Part shown: positions 52,027 to 60,699 of the stretch, one piece after another | Position numbering within the stretch: the stretch's first letter is position 1 | How the letters are laid out: each line of letters starts with the position of its first letter | From: Lentzea alba | Lineage (GTDB): Bacteria > Actinomycetota > Actinomycetes > Mycobacteriales > Pseudonocardiaceae | DNA length: 64,000 nt | Direction of reading: 5' to 3' | Assembly: GCF_011067745.1 (NCBI RefSeq) | Contig: NZ_JAAMPJ010000001.1 | Coordinates: forward strand, 1,536,829 to 1,600,828 | Program-made: the position numbers and the translations under genes | The notes under the pieces: model-generated | What the model was told of the DNA's origin: nothing | The model's input: only the letters and a program-made list of their open reading frames with translations | Databases searched by the model: none

Positions 52027-52954
52027 GCAGCCGGTACAGCGTCTGCTGGATCGTCTCCCGGATCTGGTCGGTGAGGTTGAAGACGAGCATCGGGTCGTCG
52101 GCCGGGTTTTCGCCGAACACGTCGGTGCGGATCGGCTCGCCGAACTCGATGTACCACTTCGACGGCAGCGGGATGGCGCCCAACGGTCCCAGCAGCGGGA
52201 AGAACGGCGTCACCGGGAAGTACGGGAAGCCGAACAGCCGCGCCAGCGCCTTGATGTCGCCGATCATCGGGTAGATCTCCTCGGCCCCGACGATCGAGCA
52301 CGGGATGATCGGCACGCCGGTCTTCAACGCCGCCGACACGAAGCCGCCGCGGCCGAAGCGCTGCAGCTTGTAGCGGTCCTTGAACGGCTTGCCGATGCCC
52401 TTGAAGCCCTCCGGCCACACGCCGACGAGCTCACCGGACGACAGCAGCCGCTCGGCGTCCGGGTTGCACGCGAGGGTCTGGCCGGACTTGCGGGCGAGCG
52501 CGCCCAGCAACGGCGTGCGGAACACCAGGTCCGCGCCGAGCATGCGCATGTGGCGCTGCGCCGGGTGCTCGGACGCGATGCCGTAGGAGGTCATCAGCGC
52601 GTCGAGCGGCAACGTGCCGGAGTGGTTCGCCACGATCAGCGCGCCACCGGCCGTCGGGATGTTGGACAGCCCGATGGTCTCGACCCGGAACCACTTCTCG
52701 TACAACGGCTTCAGCGGCGGCATCAGCACGTTCTCGGTCAGGTCGCGGTCGAACCCGAACTCGTCGATCTGGTAGTCGCCCGCGATCCGCCTGCGCGCGA
52801 ACGACAGCAGGTCGGCCAGCCTGCGTTCCCAGTCCGGTGTCTCGGACTGCTGCTGCGCGGGTTCGGGGACCACCTCGACATGGCGTGATCTGCGCGCGGC
52901 GTCGCGCTCCGGGTCGTGCAGCGGGATAACGCGTGCTCCTGCCACTGCGTTCAT
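51995..52954 (-). CDS. 1-Acylglycerol-3-phosphate acyltransferase family protein
   Basis: 319 residues. The PlsC-type motifs are LIVANHSGTLPLDALM (acidic residue four after His) and GELVGVWPEGFKGIGKPFKD. An N-terminal extension of about 90 residues is polar. The product should acylate a lysophospholipid or related lipid. It matches the Rv0502 position next to the galE2-like gene. GAGGAG abuts the ATG at 52954, so the GTG three codons later, nine bases after that site, may be the true start. Confidence 0.85.
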   Translation of the reverse strand: MNAVAGARVIPLHDPERDAARRSRHVEVVPEPAQQQSETPDWERRLADLLSFARRRIAGDYQIDEFGFDRDLTENVLMPPLKPLYEKWFRVETIGLSNIPTAGGALIVANHSGTLPLDALMTSYGIASEHPAQRHMRMLGADLVFRTPLLGALARKSGQTLACNPDAERLLSSGELVGVWPEGFKGIGKPFKDRYKLQRFGRGGFVSAALKTGVPIIPCSIVGAEEIYPMIGDIKALARLFGFPYFPVTPFFPLLGPLGAIPLPSKWYIEFGEPIRTDVFGENPADDPMLVFNLTDQIRETIQQTLYRLLTQRRNVFLG

Positions 52955-52970
52955 CTCCTCAAGGCAAAGA

Positions 52971-54008
52971 TCAGCGGAAACGAGCGGCTGCGTCGAGGAT
53001 TCCCCGTTCGGCCGCCGCAATCGTCTCCGGATCGACGAACGGCTTCAGGCCCCGGCCACTCACGTAGTCGTCGAAGGCCTGCTGGGTGGTCCACCGCGGC
53101 GTGAACCCGAATTCCTTCTTCAGCTGGGTCGTGTCGACCACCCGGCCCCAGTTGAGGAACCTCATCTGGTCCGGCGAGAAGTCGACGAGCCGGGCGCTCC
53201 GGAAGAAGCCGCCGACAGTGGGCACGGCCATGCTGGGCACCGGCAGGTTCAGCCTGCCCGCCCGCCGGATGGCCTGCGACAGCAGCAGCACGCCGTCGCC
53301 TCCCACGTTGTACACACCTGGCAGGTCGTGCAGCGTCGCGCGTTCCAGGACCGCCAGCGCGTCCTCGGAGTGCAACAGCTGCACACGAGCGTCGTAGCCC
53401 AGGACGGTGGGCACGACCGGTAGGGCGAAGTAGCGGGTCAGCACGGTGTCGATGCGCGGACCGATGAAGTTCGTGAAGCGCAGTGTGGTGACGTTCACGT
53501 CCGGCCTGCGGCGGCCGAACCCGCGGACGTACCCCTCGACCTCGACGGCGTCCTTGGCGTAGCCGGACGACGGCAGGTCCTTGGGGCCCATGTCCTCGGT
53601 GAACACCGCGGGGTCGCGACTGCTGGACCCGTACACGGCGCTGGTGGACTTCACGACGAGCTTCTGGACCTTCGGCGACTTCTGGCACGCGGCCAGCAGC
53701 TGCATGGTCCCGATGACGTTCATCTCCTTCATCACCGTGCGGCCGGTGGGCCCGGCCGGGTTGGCGGTGACGGAGGCGTGCACGACCGTGTCGACGTTCG
53801 CCGTGGAGATGACCTTGCTGATCAGCGGGTTGCGGATGTCGGCGCGGACGAACTCCGCCCGGCCCATCCGGCGCAGGAGATCACGTGGCGGCGGTTCGGT
53901 GTCCACACCGAGCACGCGCTCGATGTCCGGGTTCGCGGCGAAGCGCGCGGCGAGGTGGCCGCCGAGGAAGCGGCTGACTCCGGTGACGAGGACGACCTTG
54001 GGCGTCAT
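52971..54008 (-). CDS. NAD-dependent epimerase/dehydratase (GalE2-like)
   Basis: A 345-residue short-chain dehydrogenase-type sugar-nucleotide enzyme. The Rossmann motif is VVLVTGVSRFLGGHLAARFA, and the catalytic Tyr-Lys pair is in SSGYAKDAVEVEGYV. The acidic DTEPPP after the second strand favours NAD. It is the counterpart of Rv0501; the substrate is unknown. GGAG lies four bases before the ATG. It is the first gene of a pair with the acyltransferase (16-base gap). Confidence 0.85.
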   Translation of the reverse strand: MTPKVVLVTGVSRFLGGHLAARFAANPDIERVLGVDTEPPPRDLLRRMGRAEFVRADIRNPLISKVISTANVDTVVHASVTANPAGPTGRTVMKEMNVIGTMQLLAACQKSPKVQKLVVKSTSAVYGSSSRDPAVFTEDMGPKDLPSSGYAKDAVEVEGYVRGFGRRRPDVNVTTLRFTNFIGPRIDTVLTRYFALPVVPTVLGYDARVQLLHSEDALAVLERATLHDLPGVYNVGGDGVLLLSQAIRRAGRLNLPVPSMAVPTVGGFFRSARLVDFSPDQMRFLNWGRVVDTTQLKKEFGFTPRWTTQQAFDDYVSGRGLKPFVDPETIAAAERGILDAAARFR

Positions 54009-54201
54009 GCGACTCCAAGCACGAAGGGCGTTGCGATTGGTCGATGCTACAGACCGGATGTGAAACCGGAGGGGGCCGGAACGCCGTCTTGACGCAGGTC
54101 ACGCAGGCTTTACTGGCTAATCACCCGATCGGCGGCGACCGTTCCCGTGTTTCCCGCCGCTCGTCTCAGTGGGTGATATCCGTGCTGCCGCAAGCACCCC
54201 G

Positions 54202-54222
54202 CCAGGTCTGTGCCAGACCTGG
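54202..54222. promoter_or_regulatory. Inverted repeat in the galE2-like upstream region
   Basis: Arms CCAGGTCTG and CAGACCTGG with the loop TGC lie eight bases from the neighbouring terminator hairpin. The near-palindromic 21-base site could be a regulator binding site for the galE2-like gene or a second terminator stem. Confidence 0.4.
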
Positions 54223-54230
54223 GAAACGCA

Positions 54231-54267
54231 ACCGCCGCCGACCCCCTTGGGAGGGACCGGCGGCGGT
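54231..54267 (-). terminator. Terminator-like hairpin after the small basic protein gene
   Basis: Arms ACCGCCGCCG and CGGCGGCGGT (10 bp) lie 16 bases beyond the stop of the 33-residue gene on the minus strand. A weak T-rich stretch (GCGTTTCCC) follows. Confidence 0.6.
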
Positions 54268-54283
54268 AAGAGCGCACGCGGGC

Positions 54284-54385
54284 TTACTTGCCGCGCTTCC
54301 TGCGCTGGACCCTGGTCTTGCGCAGCAGCTTGCGGTGCTTCTTCTTCGACATGCGCTTGCGGCGCTTCTTGATGACCGAGCCCAT
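54284..54385 (-). CDS. 33-residue basic protein (AURKAIP1/COX24-type, Rv0500B-like)
   Basis: A very short, highly basic protein: [20 protein letters not shown] and then [13 protein letters not shown]. It is the conserved actinobacterial protein found between proC and galE2, annotated as an AURKAIP1/COX24 domain protein. Homologues are ribosome-associated, so it is probably a small ribosomal protein. AAGGA lies six bases before the ATG. It is too short for routine gene calling but its lysine/arginine pattern and position are unmistakable. Confidence 0.88.
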   Translation of the reverse strand: MGSVIKKRRKRMSKKKHRKLLRKTRVQRRKRGK

Positions 54386-54505
54386 GCGGGTTCCTTAGCT
54401 CTAGACGTTGCTTTGACTGGCGCGCCCCAGCCTTGGCCGTGTCAAGCACGGCGCGCCGGTAAGCACGATCGGCCTACCAGTCTACCCGGCGGGGTTCGCC
54501 AGCCT

Positions 54506-54718
54506 TCAGCCAGCGTCGAAGTACGCGTTCTCGAGGTAGGCGTGCACCGCTTTTTCGGGCACCCGGAACGACTTGCCGACCCGCACCGCGGGCAGTTCTC
54601 CGGAGTGCACCAGCCGGTACACGGTCATCTTCGAGACCCGCATCATCGAGGCCACTTCAGCCACGGTCAGGAACTGGACCTGAGCGAGACCTGTTCGTTC
54701 GTTCTCCTTCGCAGGCAT
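54506..54718 (-). CDS. Excisionase-family helix-turn-helix protein (Rv0500A-like)
   Basis: 70 residues with FLTVAEVASMMRVSKMTVYR and LVHSGELPAVRVGKSFRVPE, a MerR/excisionase-type winged helix. No integrase is nearby, and the gene is conserved between proC and the small basic protein in actinobacteria, so it is a chromosomal regulator, not a phage remnant. It may be co-transcribed with the 33-residue gene 120 bases downstream. Confidence 0.88.
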   Translation of the reverse strand: MPAKENERTGLAQVQFLTVAEVASMMRVSKMTVYRLVHSGELPAVRVGKSFRVPEKAVHAYLENAYFDAG

Positions 54719-54848
54719 GTATCACCGCATCCTTCGACACGTGTCGTGCCGTCGGTCTTCCCCACCGACGGTTCGACACGCACGTGCTGCCTCTGAGAGT
54801 AGCGGGACTGGTGTGACTCCTGCGACGTCCAACTAGTCAGTTTCAGGA

Positions 54849-54928
54849 AACGCGGGGCCCCCGCGTTCCCCTGGACGGCACGCGGGGCCCTCGCGTGCGC
54901 TCCAAGTGAACGAAAGCTCCCCGCGTGC
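54849..54928. repeat. Cluster of ACGCGGGG palindromes upstream of the excisionase-like gene
   Basis: Successive units are AACGCGGGG/CCCCGCGTT (54849-54867), GCACGCGGGG with an imperfect partner (54878-54898), and TCCCCGCGTGC (54918-54928), which also pairs with GCACGCGGGGA at 54938. It runs straight into the 53-bp element. The motif CGAAAGC(T/G)CCCCGCGTGC occurs twice, at 54911 and 54971. Confidence 0.8.
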
Positions 54929-54936
54929 ACTCCTGG

Positions 54937-54989
54937 CGCACGCGGGGACCCCGCGTACTGTCACGTAGTACGAAAGCGCCCCGCGTGCG
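54937..54989. repeat. 53-bp composite palindrome, copy B
   Basis: Outer arms CGCACGCGGGG (54937-54947) and CCCCGCGTGCG (54979-54989), core CGTACTGTCACGTAGTACG (54954-54972), and six variable bases on each side. The core is the exact reverse complement of that in copy A at 26250-26302, and total length is identical. It lies just after the proC stop. Confidence 0.85.
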
Positions 54990-54991
54990 GG

Positions 54992-55801
54992 TCAGTCTTC
55001 GTGCTGGCGGCCGAGTTCGACGGAGCGGTCGCGCGCCGACTCGATCGCGGCCAGGAGGGCGGCGCGGACGCCGTGCTTCTCCAGCTCGCGGATCGCCATG
55101 ATCGTCGTGCCCGCCGGCGAGGTGACCGCCTCACGCAGGATCACCGGGTGCGAGGAGCCCTCGGCCAGCATCGTCGCCGCACCGACGGCCGACTGGATGA
55201 TCAGCTGGGACGCCAGGTCGCGCGGGATGCCGAGCAGGATGCCCGCGTCGATCATCGCCTCGACCAGGAAGAAGAAGTAGGCCGGACCGGAGCCGGACAG
55301 GGCCGTCACCGCGTCCTGCTGCGACTCCGGCACCACTGCGACCTTGCCCACGGTCGAGAGGAGCTCCTCGACGATCTTGAGGTGCTCCGGCGTGGCGTTG
55401 GAGCCGCCGGAGACCGCGCTCATGGCCTCGCCGACGACCATCGGGGTGTTCGGCATGACCCGCACGACCGGCGTACCCGCGGGCAGCCTGCGCTCGTACA
55501 GCGCCGTCGGCAGGCCCGCGCACAGCGACACGATGAGCGTGCCCGCGCGCAGCACCGGCTTGAGCTCGGTGAGCAACGGCTCGATGTCCTGCGGCTTCAC
55601 CGCGACGATCAACACGTCGGCGTTGGCGGCGGCGCCGGGGACGTCCACCGCCTCGAACCCGTACTGCTCCGTCAGGGAGCGAGCCCTGGCCTCGTGCTTC
55701 TCGGTGAACATCAGATCGGCGGCCGAGCGGCCACCCTGCAGAAGCCCGGACAGCAGCGCCTCACCGATCTTGCCCGCGCCGAGCACCGCGATCTTCGTCA
55801 T
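54992..55801 (-). CDS. proC: Pyrroline-5-carboxylate reductase
   Basis: 269 residues. The NAD(P)-binding N-terminus is IAVLGAGKIGEALLSGLLQG. The family signature SGSGPAYFFFLVEAMIDAG and the C-terminal REAVTSPAGTTIMAI are present. It makes proline from pyrroline-5-carboxylate. The gene ends immediately before palindromic copy B. Proline dehydrogenase lies two genes upstream, so synthesis and breakdown of proline are encoded side by side. Confidence 0.95.
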   Translation of the reverse strand: MTKIAVLGAGKIGEALLSGLLQGGRSAADLMFTEKHEARARSLTEQYGFEAVDVPGAAANADVLIVAVKPQDIEPLLTELKPVLRAGTLIVSLCAGLPTALYERRLPAGTPVVRVMPNTPMVVGEAMSAVSGGSNATPEHLKIVEELLSTVGKVAVVPESQQDAVTALSGSGPAYFFFLVEAMIDAGILLGIPRDLASQLIIQSAVGAATMLAEGSSHPVILREAVTSPAGTTIMAIRELEKHGVRAALLAAIESARDRSVELGRQHED

Positions 55802-55811
55802 CGGTCAAGTC

Positions 55812-56594
55812 TCACACAGCAGGTGTCAACGCCAACTGCCGTGCCTGACACACCAAGCGGCCGGCCGCGTCGATCACCGTGGCGTCCTCGTCGAACCACT
55901 GCCCGTGCACCGCCTGGCAGGTGACGTGGATGCGCAGCCACCCCGGCGCCGGCCGGGCCCGCAGCAACGCGGTCAGCTGCACCGTCGGCGACCACCCGAA
56001 CCGGCCGAGGTTGAACGTCACCGGCATGGACAGGTCGCCCGCGAGCAGCGCGAAGTACGGGTCGGGCTGCTCGTCGATCGGCCGTGCCCACAGCTTGAGC
56101 GTCAGCGGCCCGTCGGTGCGCCGGTCGAGGAACGTGGCCGACTCCCGGTCGATCCGCAGGTCGCAGAGGCTGCCGACCTTGTAGACGCCACCGGTCGGGA
56201 ACGTCGCCAGCTCGACCGAACCGGGCGGCGGCGCGGCCGGGATCGACGGCAGGTTCACGTAGTCGGCCCGGTGCTCCGGGATCCGTCCCGTCGTCACCGT
56301 CGCCTCGACGCACACCTGACCGCGCTGCTCCAGCGTCACGGCGACGACCGTTGCCGTCCGCCCCGCCTTGCGCACATCCGTCCTGACCAGCACCGGACCG
56401 ACCTCCGGCGCCCGCAGGAACTGCGCCGACACGGCCAGGGGATCGCCGTCGGCGACCTGCGCCGCCGCCCGGGTCATGACCGCGAGCAGGAACCCGCCGT
56501 GGGGTTTGGGGCCGACGGTCCACTCGGCGGGCAGGGACGCGGTGAAGGTTCCGTCACCGAGCGACCGGACCGCACTGGACTTGGTGAAGGTCAT
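55812..56594 (-). CDS. TesB-like acyl-CoA thioesterase family protein
   Basis: 260 residues from an ATG that overlaps the stop of the proline dehydrogenase gene (ATGA). Two hotdog domains are apparent: WTVGPKPHGGFLLAVMTRAA (first) and the second with FNLGRFGWSPTVQLTALLRA and GQWFDEDATVIDAAGRLV. It is probably a cytoplasmic acyl-CoA thioesterase; the substrate is unknown. An in-frame extension to 56675 lies inside the upstream gene and is not needed. Confidence 0.8.
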   Translation of the reverse strand: MTFTKSSAVRSLGDGTFTASLPAEWTVGPKPHGGFLLAVMTRAAAQVADGDPLAVSAQFLRAPEVGPVLVRTDVRKAGRTATVVAVTLEQRGQVCVEATVTTGRIPEHRADYVNLPSIPAAPPPGSVELATFPTGGVYKVGSLCDLRIDRESATFLDRRTDGPLTLKLWARPIDEQPDPYFALLAGDLSMPVTFNLGRFGWSPTVQLTALLRARPAPGWLRIHVTCQAVHGQWFDEDATVIDAAGRLVCQARQLALTPAV

Positions 56595-57487
56595 GAGCGG
56601 CTGGCCAGCGACCGCAAGAAGAAAGTCACGTTGGCAGGCCGTTCTGCTAGTCGCCGCATGAGATATCCGTACCACTGCTCGCCGTAGGGAACATAAACGC
56701 GAGCCCCGAGACGCTTCTGCTCATCGGGCCGGATGCCGTACAGCATCTGGTACTCGAAGTCAGTTTTGTCATACCAGCGGGCTCGCTCGCCAATGATTTC
56801 AATCAGTCGAGGGTCGTGCGTGGCGAACATCGGGTAACCCTCTCCAGCGAGGAGAACGTTCAGGCACCGCACGTAGTTCAGGTCGACCTCGTGCGGATCC
56901 TGAATCGCAACCTCTGGTGGTTCCGCGTAGGCGCCTTTGACCAGCCGGACCCTGCTCCCGGGCCCCGCGAGTTGCTTGCAGTCGTCCAGCGTCCGGTACA
57001 GGTACGTCTGCAGCACCGCGCCCACCCACGGCCAGCTGCGCCGCAGCTCCAGCAGGATCCGCAACGTCGAGTCCGTGGTGGTGTGATCTTCCATGTCGAG
57101 CGTCACCGTCGTGCCGCACTGCTCGGCCGCCGCGCAGATCCGGCTGGCATTCGTCAGGGCGAGCGACTCGTCCAGGTTCTGCCCCACCGCCGAGAGTTTG
57201 ACGCTGACCTCTGCGTCCTCGGCCAGTCCGGCGGCGTGCAGCGCGTCGAGCAGCTCCAGGTACGCCTGCACGATCTTCTCGGCCTGCGCCTTGTCGGTGG
57301 TGTCCTCGCCGAGGTAGTCCAGCGTGACCGGCAGCCCGAGCCCGCGCACCACCTCGACGGCGTGCCGGGTGGTCTCGCCCGCGACGAAGCGCTTCACCAC
57401 GTCACGGCTGATCGGCGCGTTGGCGACGAGGTGGCGGACAGTCTCGTTGCGAGACGCGGCCATGATCAACGCTCGCAGCGGGTTCAC
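56591..57487 (-). CDS. Proline dehydrogenase
   Basis: 298 residues, monofunctional PRODH (beta/alpha barrel, FAD). Landmarks are VSVKLSAVGQNLDESLAL, TVTLDMEDHTTTDSTLRIL, VLQTYLYRTLDDCKQL, RVRLVKGAYAEPPEVA and YGIRPDEQKRLG. It oxidises proline to pyrroline-5-carboxylate and passes electrons to the quinone pool. The GTG start has TAGGGT seven bases upstream. No pyrroline-5-carboxylate dehydrogenase gene is in the window. Confidence 0.93.
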   Translation of the reverse strand: MNPLRALIMAASRNETVRHLVANAPISRDVVKRFVAGETTRHAVEVVRGLGLPVTLDYLGEDTTDKAQAEKIVQAYLELLDALHAAGLAEDAEVSVKLSAVGQNLDESLALTNASRICAAAEQCGTTVTLDMEDHTTTDSTLRILLELRRSWPWVGAVLQTYLYRTLDDCKQLAGPGSRVRLVKGAYAEPPEVAIQDPHEVDLNYVRCLNVLLAGEGYPMFATHDPRLIEIIGERARWYDKTDFEYQMLYGIRPDEQKRLGARVYVPYGEQWYGYLMRRLAERPANVTFFLRSLASRS

Positions 57488-57494
57488 ACCCCGA

Positions 57495-57500
57495 ACCCTA
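57495..57500 (-). promoter_or_regulatory. Leaderless-type -10 hexamer for the proline dehydrogenase gene
   Basis: TAGGGT on the minus strand lies seven bases before the GTG at 57487. Confidence 0.5.
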
Positions 57501-57539
57501 ACTCGCCGGTCGAACTACCGGTGTCTGGACACCGCGACA

Positions 57540-58385
57540 TCAGTGCGGCAACGCGGAACGGCTCTTCCCCTGAGTTCCTTCGGTCGGAAACTCCAGGTGC
57601 AACCGGGCGAACAGCAAGGCCTCCGCGAGCATCTCCTGCCGGGCAGCGGGCGACCCCGCGCGCCGGGTGTTGACCTCCAGCACGACCTGCCCGTCGAACC
57701 CGCCCCGAGCCAGCATCTCGCACAGCTCGGCGCACGGCTGGGTGCCGCGGCCGGGCACCATGTGCTCGTCCTTGGGCGCCCCGGACCCGTCCGCGAGGTG
57801 GATGTGCCGCAACCCGTCGCCCATCCGCTTGGCCAGTTCCAACGCGTCCATGTGCGCGGCAGCCGAGTGCGACAGGTCCAGGGTGTAGTTGCGGTGGCCC
57901 ACGTCGGTGGGGTCGATCGACGGCTTGAACGCGGTCATCTGCACCGACCGGCCCCGGCCCAGCGGCCGCCGCACCGGGAACATGTTCTCGACCGCGATGG
58001 CGATCCCGCTCTCGTCCTCCAGGGACGACACGAGGTCGGCGAACCCGTCCGCGTACTTGCGCTGCCACCGGAACGGCGGGTGCAGCACCACGGTCGGCGC
58101 GCCCAGGTCCTGCGCGGCCTGCACCGACTTGCGCAGCCGCTCGGCCGGGTCCGGTGACCAGACCCGTTGCGAGATGAGCAGACAGGGCGCGTGCACGGCC
58201 AGGACCGGCATGCCCGTTCGGGACGACAGGCGGTCGACGGCCCGGATGTCCTGCGACACCGGGTCGGCCCACACCATCAGCTCGACGCCGTCGTAGCCCA
58301 GGTCGGAGGCCATGTCGAAGGCCGCTCCGGCGGGCTGCGGGTACACCGACGCCGTGGAAAGCCCGACCGGGATGCGCGCGGTCAA
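57540..58385 (-). CDS. Sugar phosphate isomerase/epimerase-like TIM barrel protein
   Basis: 281 residues from a TTG that overlaps the upstream stop (TTGA). The AP-endonuclease-2/xylose isomerase-like barrel shows FDMASDLGYDGVELMVWADP, MPVLAVHAPCLLISQRVW, IAIAVENMFPVRR and HIHLADGSGAPKDEHMVPGR, with His, Glu and Asp at the expected metal-binding strands. It corresponds to Rv0498; the substrate is unknown. The long upstream frame is a shadow of the preceding gene. Confidence 0.82.
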   Translation of the reverse strand: MTARIPVGLSTASVYPQPAGAAFDMASDLGYDGVELMVWADPVSQDIRAVDRLSSRTGMPVLAVHAPCLLISQRVWSPDPAERLRKSVQAAQDLGAPTVVLHPPFRWQRKYADGFADLVSSLEDESGIAIAVENMFPVRRPLGRGRSVQMTAFKPSIDPTDVGHRNYTLDLSHSAAAHMDALELAKRMGDGLRHIHLADGSGAPKDEHMVPGRGTQPCAELCEMLARGGFDGQVVLEVNTRRAGSPAARQEMLAEALLFARLHLEFPTEGTQGKSRSALPH

Positions 58386-59692
58386 CTCTTCACCAGCAGC
58401 ATCGCCGCTGGTGAGACGGTGACGATGAGGCCCACGAGCACGGCCAGGACAGTGGTCTGCAGGTCGTCCGCTCGGCGGATCTTTCTGACTAGCAACACCA
58501 GACCAACGGTAACCGCAAGCGCCACGACGAGTGCGGCGGCGGGTACGGAGCGCCACAGGAAGTTGAACGCGAGCCACAGGGCGGCGCCGCCGAGCACGCC
58601 GACGGCGAGCTGGCCGATCATGATCAGCCATTCCTTGCCGGCCGAGCGCTGAGCAGCCTCTTCCGGCTCTTCCGATACCTCGTCGGCGTCGTCGAGACCG
58701 GCCGGGCCGTCGTCTTCCTCTTCGTCGTCGTCCGCGAGGTAGTCGTCCTCGGGGCGGTACGCGGCGTACTCCTGCGAGTCGTCGTCCACGTACGGGCCGG
58801 GGTGGGCCGCGGTCGACTCCATCGGCTCCATGCCCAGGTCCGTCTGGGCGGCCATCTCGTCGTCGGAGAACCAGGCGTCGGGCTGGTTGTTCGGCAACGG
58901 TTCCGGCAGCTTCGGCGGAGCGGGCGGCACGATCAGCACGGACTCGGTCTCGAGCGCGGCGATCTGGTCCACCGGCGCCTTGGCCGGGATGCGCGGGAGC
59001 TGCTCGGTCATCGCCTCGCGCGGCGGCAAGCCCGCCGGCGTGGGAATGGGTCCCGAAGGCGGCGGCGGACCCGGCTTCGGCGGCCGGGTGATGTTCGTGC
59101 GCGTCGGGGCCGGTGCGGGCGGCGCGCCCGCCTCCAGGCGCGAGCTCAGGTCGGGCCGGGGCATGTCCGAGCGCGAGGGCGCCTCGGGACGTGCGGCCTC
59201 GGGACGCGGCAGGTCGGAACGCGACGGCTGGTCGCGGACCTGCGGCACCTGCCGGGTCTGCTCGGCGGCCGCGACGGGCGGCGGCACGACGGGAGGAGCC
59301 GGCGGAGGTGTGGGTGCCGGTCTGCGGACCTGCGGCGGCTGGGCGGGCGGGGCGACCGGCGGTTTCGGCTGGGCGACCTGCGGTTTCGGCTGGTACGCGG
59401 TTCGCTCGGCAGCCGCTGGCGGCGGTGCGGCAGGCGGCGCCGGGGGTTCGGGAGCCGCGCGACGGCCGGGCTGCGGCTGGTCGTCCTCGCGGATCGCCAT
59501 CAGCCGGCCGCTGTCGGACAGGACCCGCTCGATGATCGTCTGGGGTGCGGTCTCCGGCTGCTGGACGTCGTCGGTGTCGTCAGCCGCGCGGCGGCGTCGC
59601 CGACGTGGCGCACTCTCTGCGCTGCCCCCGTACTGGGCGAGCAGCTCAGCGACTGTGCGCTGCGTCTGGTCCGATCCGCTCTCTCGACTCAT
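58382..59692 (-). CDS. Pro-rich membrane protein (Rv0497-like)
   Basis: 436 residues from the ATG at 59692 with GGTGGAG upstream; it overlaps the ppx stop by one base (TGATG). The N-terminal 290 residues are cytoplasmic and low complexity: RRRRRRAADD near the start, long Pro/Ala-rich stretches and repeated RSDMPRPD/RSDLPRPE units. An acidic segment (DDDEEEDDGPAGLDDADEVS) precedes three transmembrane helices in the last 100 residues. No enzyme motif is visible. Conserved position next to ppx suggests a linked envelope or phosphate-related role, which is unproven. Confidence 0.8.
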   Translation of the reverse strand: MSRESGSDQTQRTVAELLAQYGGSAESAPRRRRRRAADDTDDVQQPETAPQTIIERVLSDSGRLMAIREDDQPQPGRRAAPEPPAPPAAPPPAAAERTAYQPKPQVAQPKPPVAPPAQPPQVRRPAPTPPPAPPVVPPPVAAAEQTRQVPQVRDQPSRSDLPRPEAARPEAPSRSDMPRPDLSSRLEAGAPPAPAPTRTNITRPPKPGPPPPSGPIPTPAGLPPREAMTEQLPRIPAKAPVDQIAALETESVLIVPPAPPKLPEPLPNNQPDAWFSDDEMAAQTDLGMEPMESTAAHPGPYVDDDSQEYAAYRPEDDYLADDDEEEDDGPAGLDDADEVSEEPEEAAQRSAGKEWLIMIGQLAVGVLGGAALWLAFNFLWRSVPAAALVVALAVTVGLVLLVRKIRRADDLQTTVLAVLVGLIVTVSPAAMLLVKS

Positions 59693-60672
59693 CAACTCCA
59701 CCGTGCCCCGTGCTGGCCAGTCCGTCCAGTATCGCTCTGGTCCGTCCCATCAGTGTGGTCCAGCCGCCGAAGGATGACACCCTCCCGGAGCGCCCAGGGG
59801 CAAATCTCCAGCTGCGTGAGTGACAGGGCTCGCATTGTTGCCTCCGCGACCAGCGCGCCCGCGACGAGCTGGTGCGCGCGAGAAGTGCTCACGCCTTCCA
59901 GTTCGGCGAGATCACTGGCCGACATCCGGGAGATGAACGCGATCAGCTGCCGCAGGCCCGCGTCGGTGAGCACTCGGCGTGCCCTGGGCCCGGCAGACGA
60001 TGGCGCGGCCCCGGTGAGCCGCGCCAGCGTTCGGAAAGTTTTTGAGGTCGCAACCACCCGATCGGGTTCACCCGCGCGTTTCAGCTTCCGCGCCACCGGC
60101 GCGAGCTGTTCGGCGAGCCAGTCGGTGGTCTCGCGGACCTCCGAGCGCCGGGGCGGGTCCTTCTTGAACCGGGTCCTGGTGAGCCGGCCCGCGCCCAGCG
60201 GCACGGAGAAGGCCATGTCGGGGTTCTCGTCGCGGCCGACGGCCAGCTCCAGCGAGCCGCCGCCGATGTCGAGGCACAGCAGTTTGCCCGCGGACCAGCC
60301 GTACCAGCGACGGACCGCGAGGAAGGTGTACTTCGCCTCGTCCTCGCCGGAGAGGACCTTGAGGTCGACCCCGGTCTCGGTGCGCACCCGGTCGAGCACT
60401 TCGGCGGAGTTGCCCGCCTCGCGCACCGCCGAGGTCGCGAACGCCATCAGGTCCTCGCAGCCGGACCGCTTGGCCGACGCCTTCGCGCCGGCCACCGCTC
60501 GAACCAGCTGGTCAGAGCCCGCCTTCGTCAGCTGCCCCTTGGTGTCGAGCTGCTCGGCGAGTCTCAGGATCGTCTTCTCGGACGTCGTCGGGATGGGGTG
60601 GGCACCACGATGCGCGTCCACCACCAGTAGGTGGACGGTGTTGGAACCCACGTCGAGAACGCCCAGGCGCAC
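59692..60672 (-). CDS. ppx: Exopolyphosphatase / guanosine pentaphosphatase family protein
   Basis: 326 residues, actin-like ATPase fold. The first phosphate loop is VLDVGSNTVHLLVVDAHRG, and the second is LLCLDIGGGSLELAVGRDE. It lacks the C-terminal HD-like domain of longer enzymes, like mycobacterial Ppx1. It degrades polyphosphate or pppGpp. It lies 27 bases after regX3 with its own leaderless-type -10 box, and a link with phosphate control by SenX3-RegX3 is expected. Confidence 0.9.
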   Translation of the reverse strand: MRLGVLDVGSNTVHLLVVDAHRGAHPIPTTSEKTILRLAEQLDTKGQLTKAGSDQLVRAVAGAKASAKRSGCEDLMAFATSAVREAGNSAEVLDRVRTETGVDLKVLSGEDEAKYTFLAVRRWYGWSAGKLLCLDIGGGSLELAVGRDENPDMAFSVPLGAGRLTRTRFKKDPPRRSEVRETTDWLAEQLAPVARKLKRAGEPDRVVATSKTFRTLARLTGAAPSSAGPRARRVLTDAGLRQLIAFISRMSASDLAELEGVSTSRAHQLVAGALVAEATMRALSLTQLEICPWALREGVILRRLDHTDGTDQSDTGRTGQHGARWS

Positions 60673-60679
60673 GCGGGAA

Positions 60680-60685
60680 ACGGTA
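60680..60685 (-). promoter_or_regulatory. Leaderless-type -10 hexamer for ppx
   Basis: TACCGT on the minus strand lies seven bases before the GTG at 60672. Confidence 0.5.
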
Positions 60686-60699
60686 CCTGGTCGTGTCCG

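Noticed and set aside
54506-54718. Phage excisionase and attachment site
   Set aside because: No integrase, att repeat or tRNA is nearby, and the gene has a conserved place beside proC in actinobacteria.
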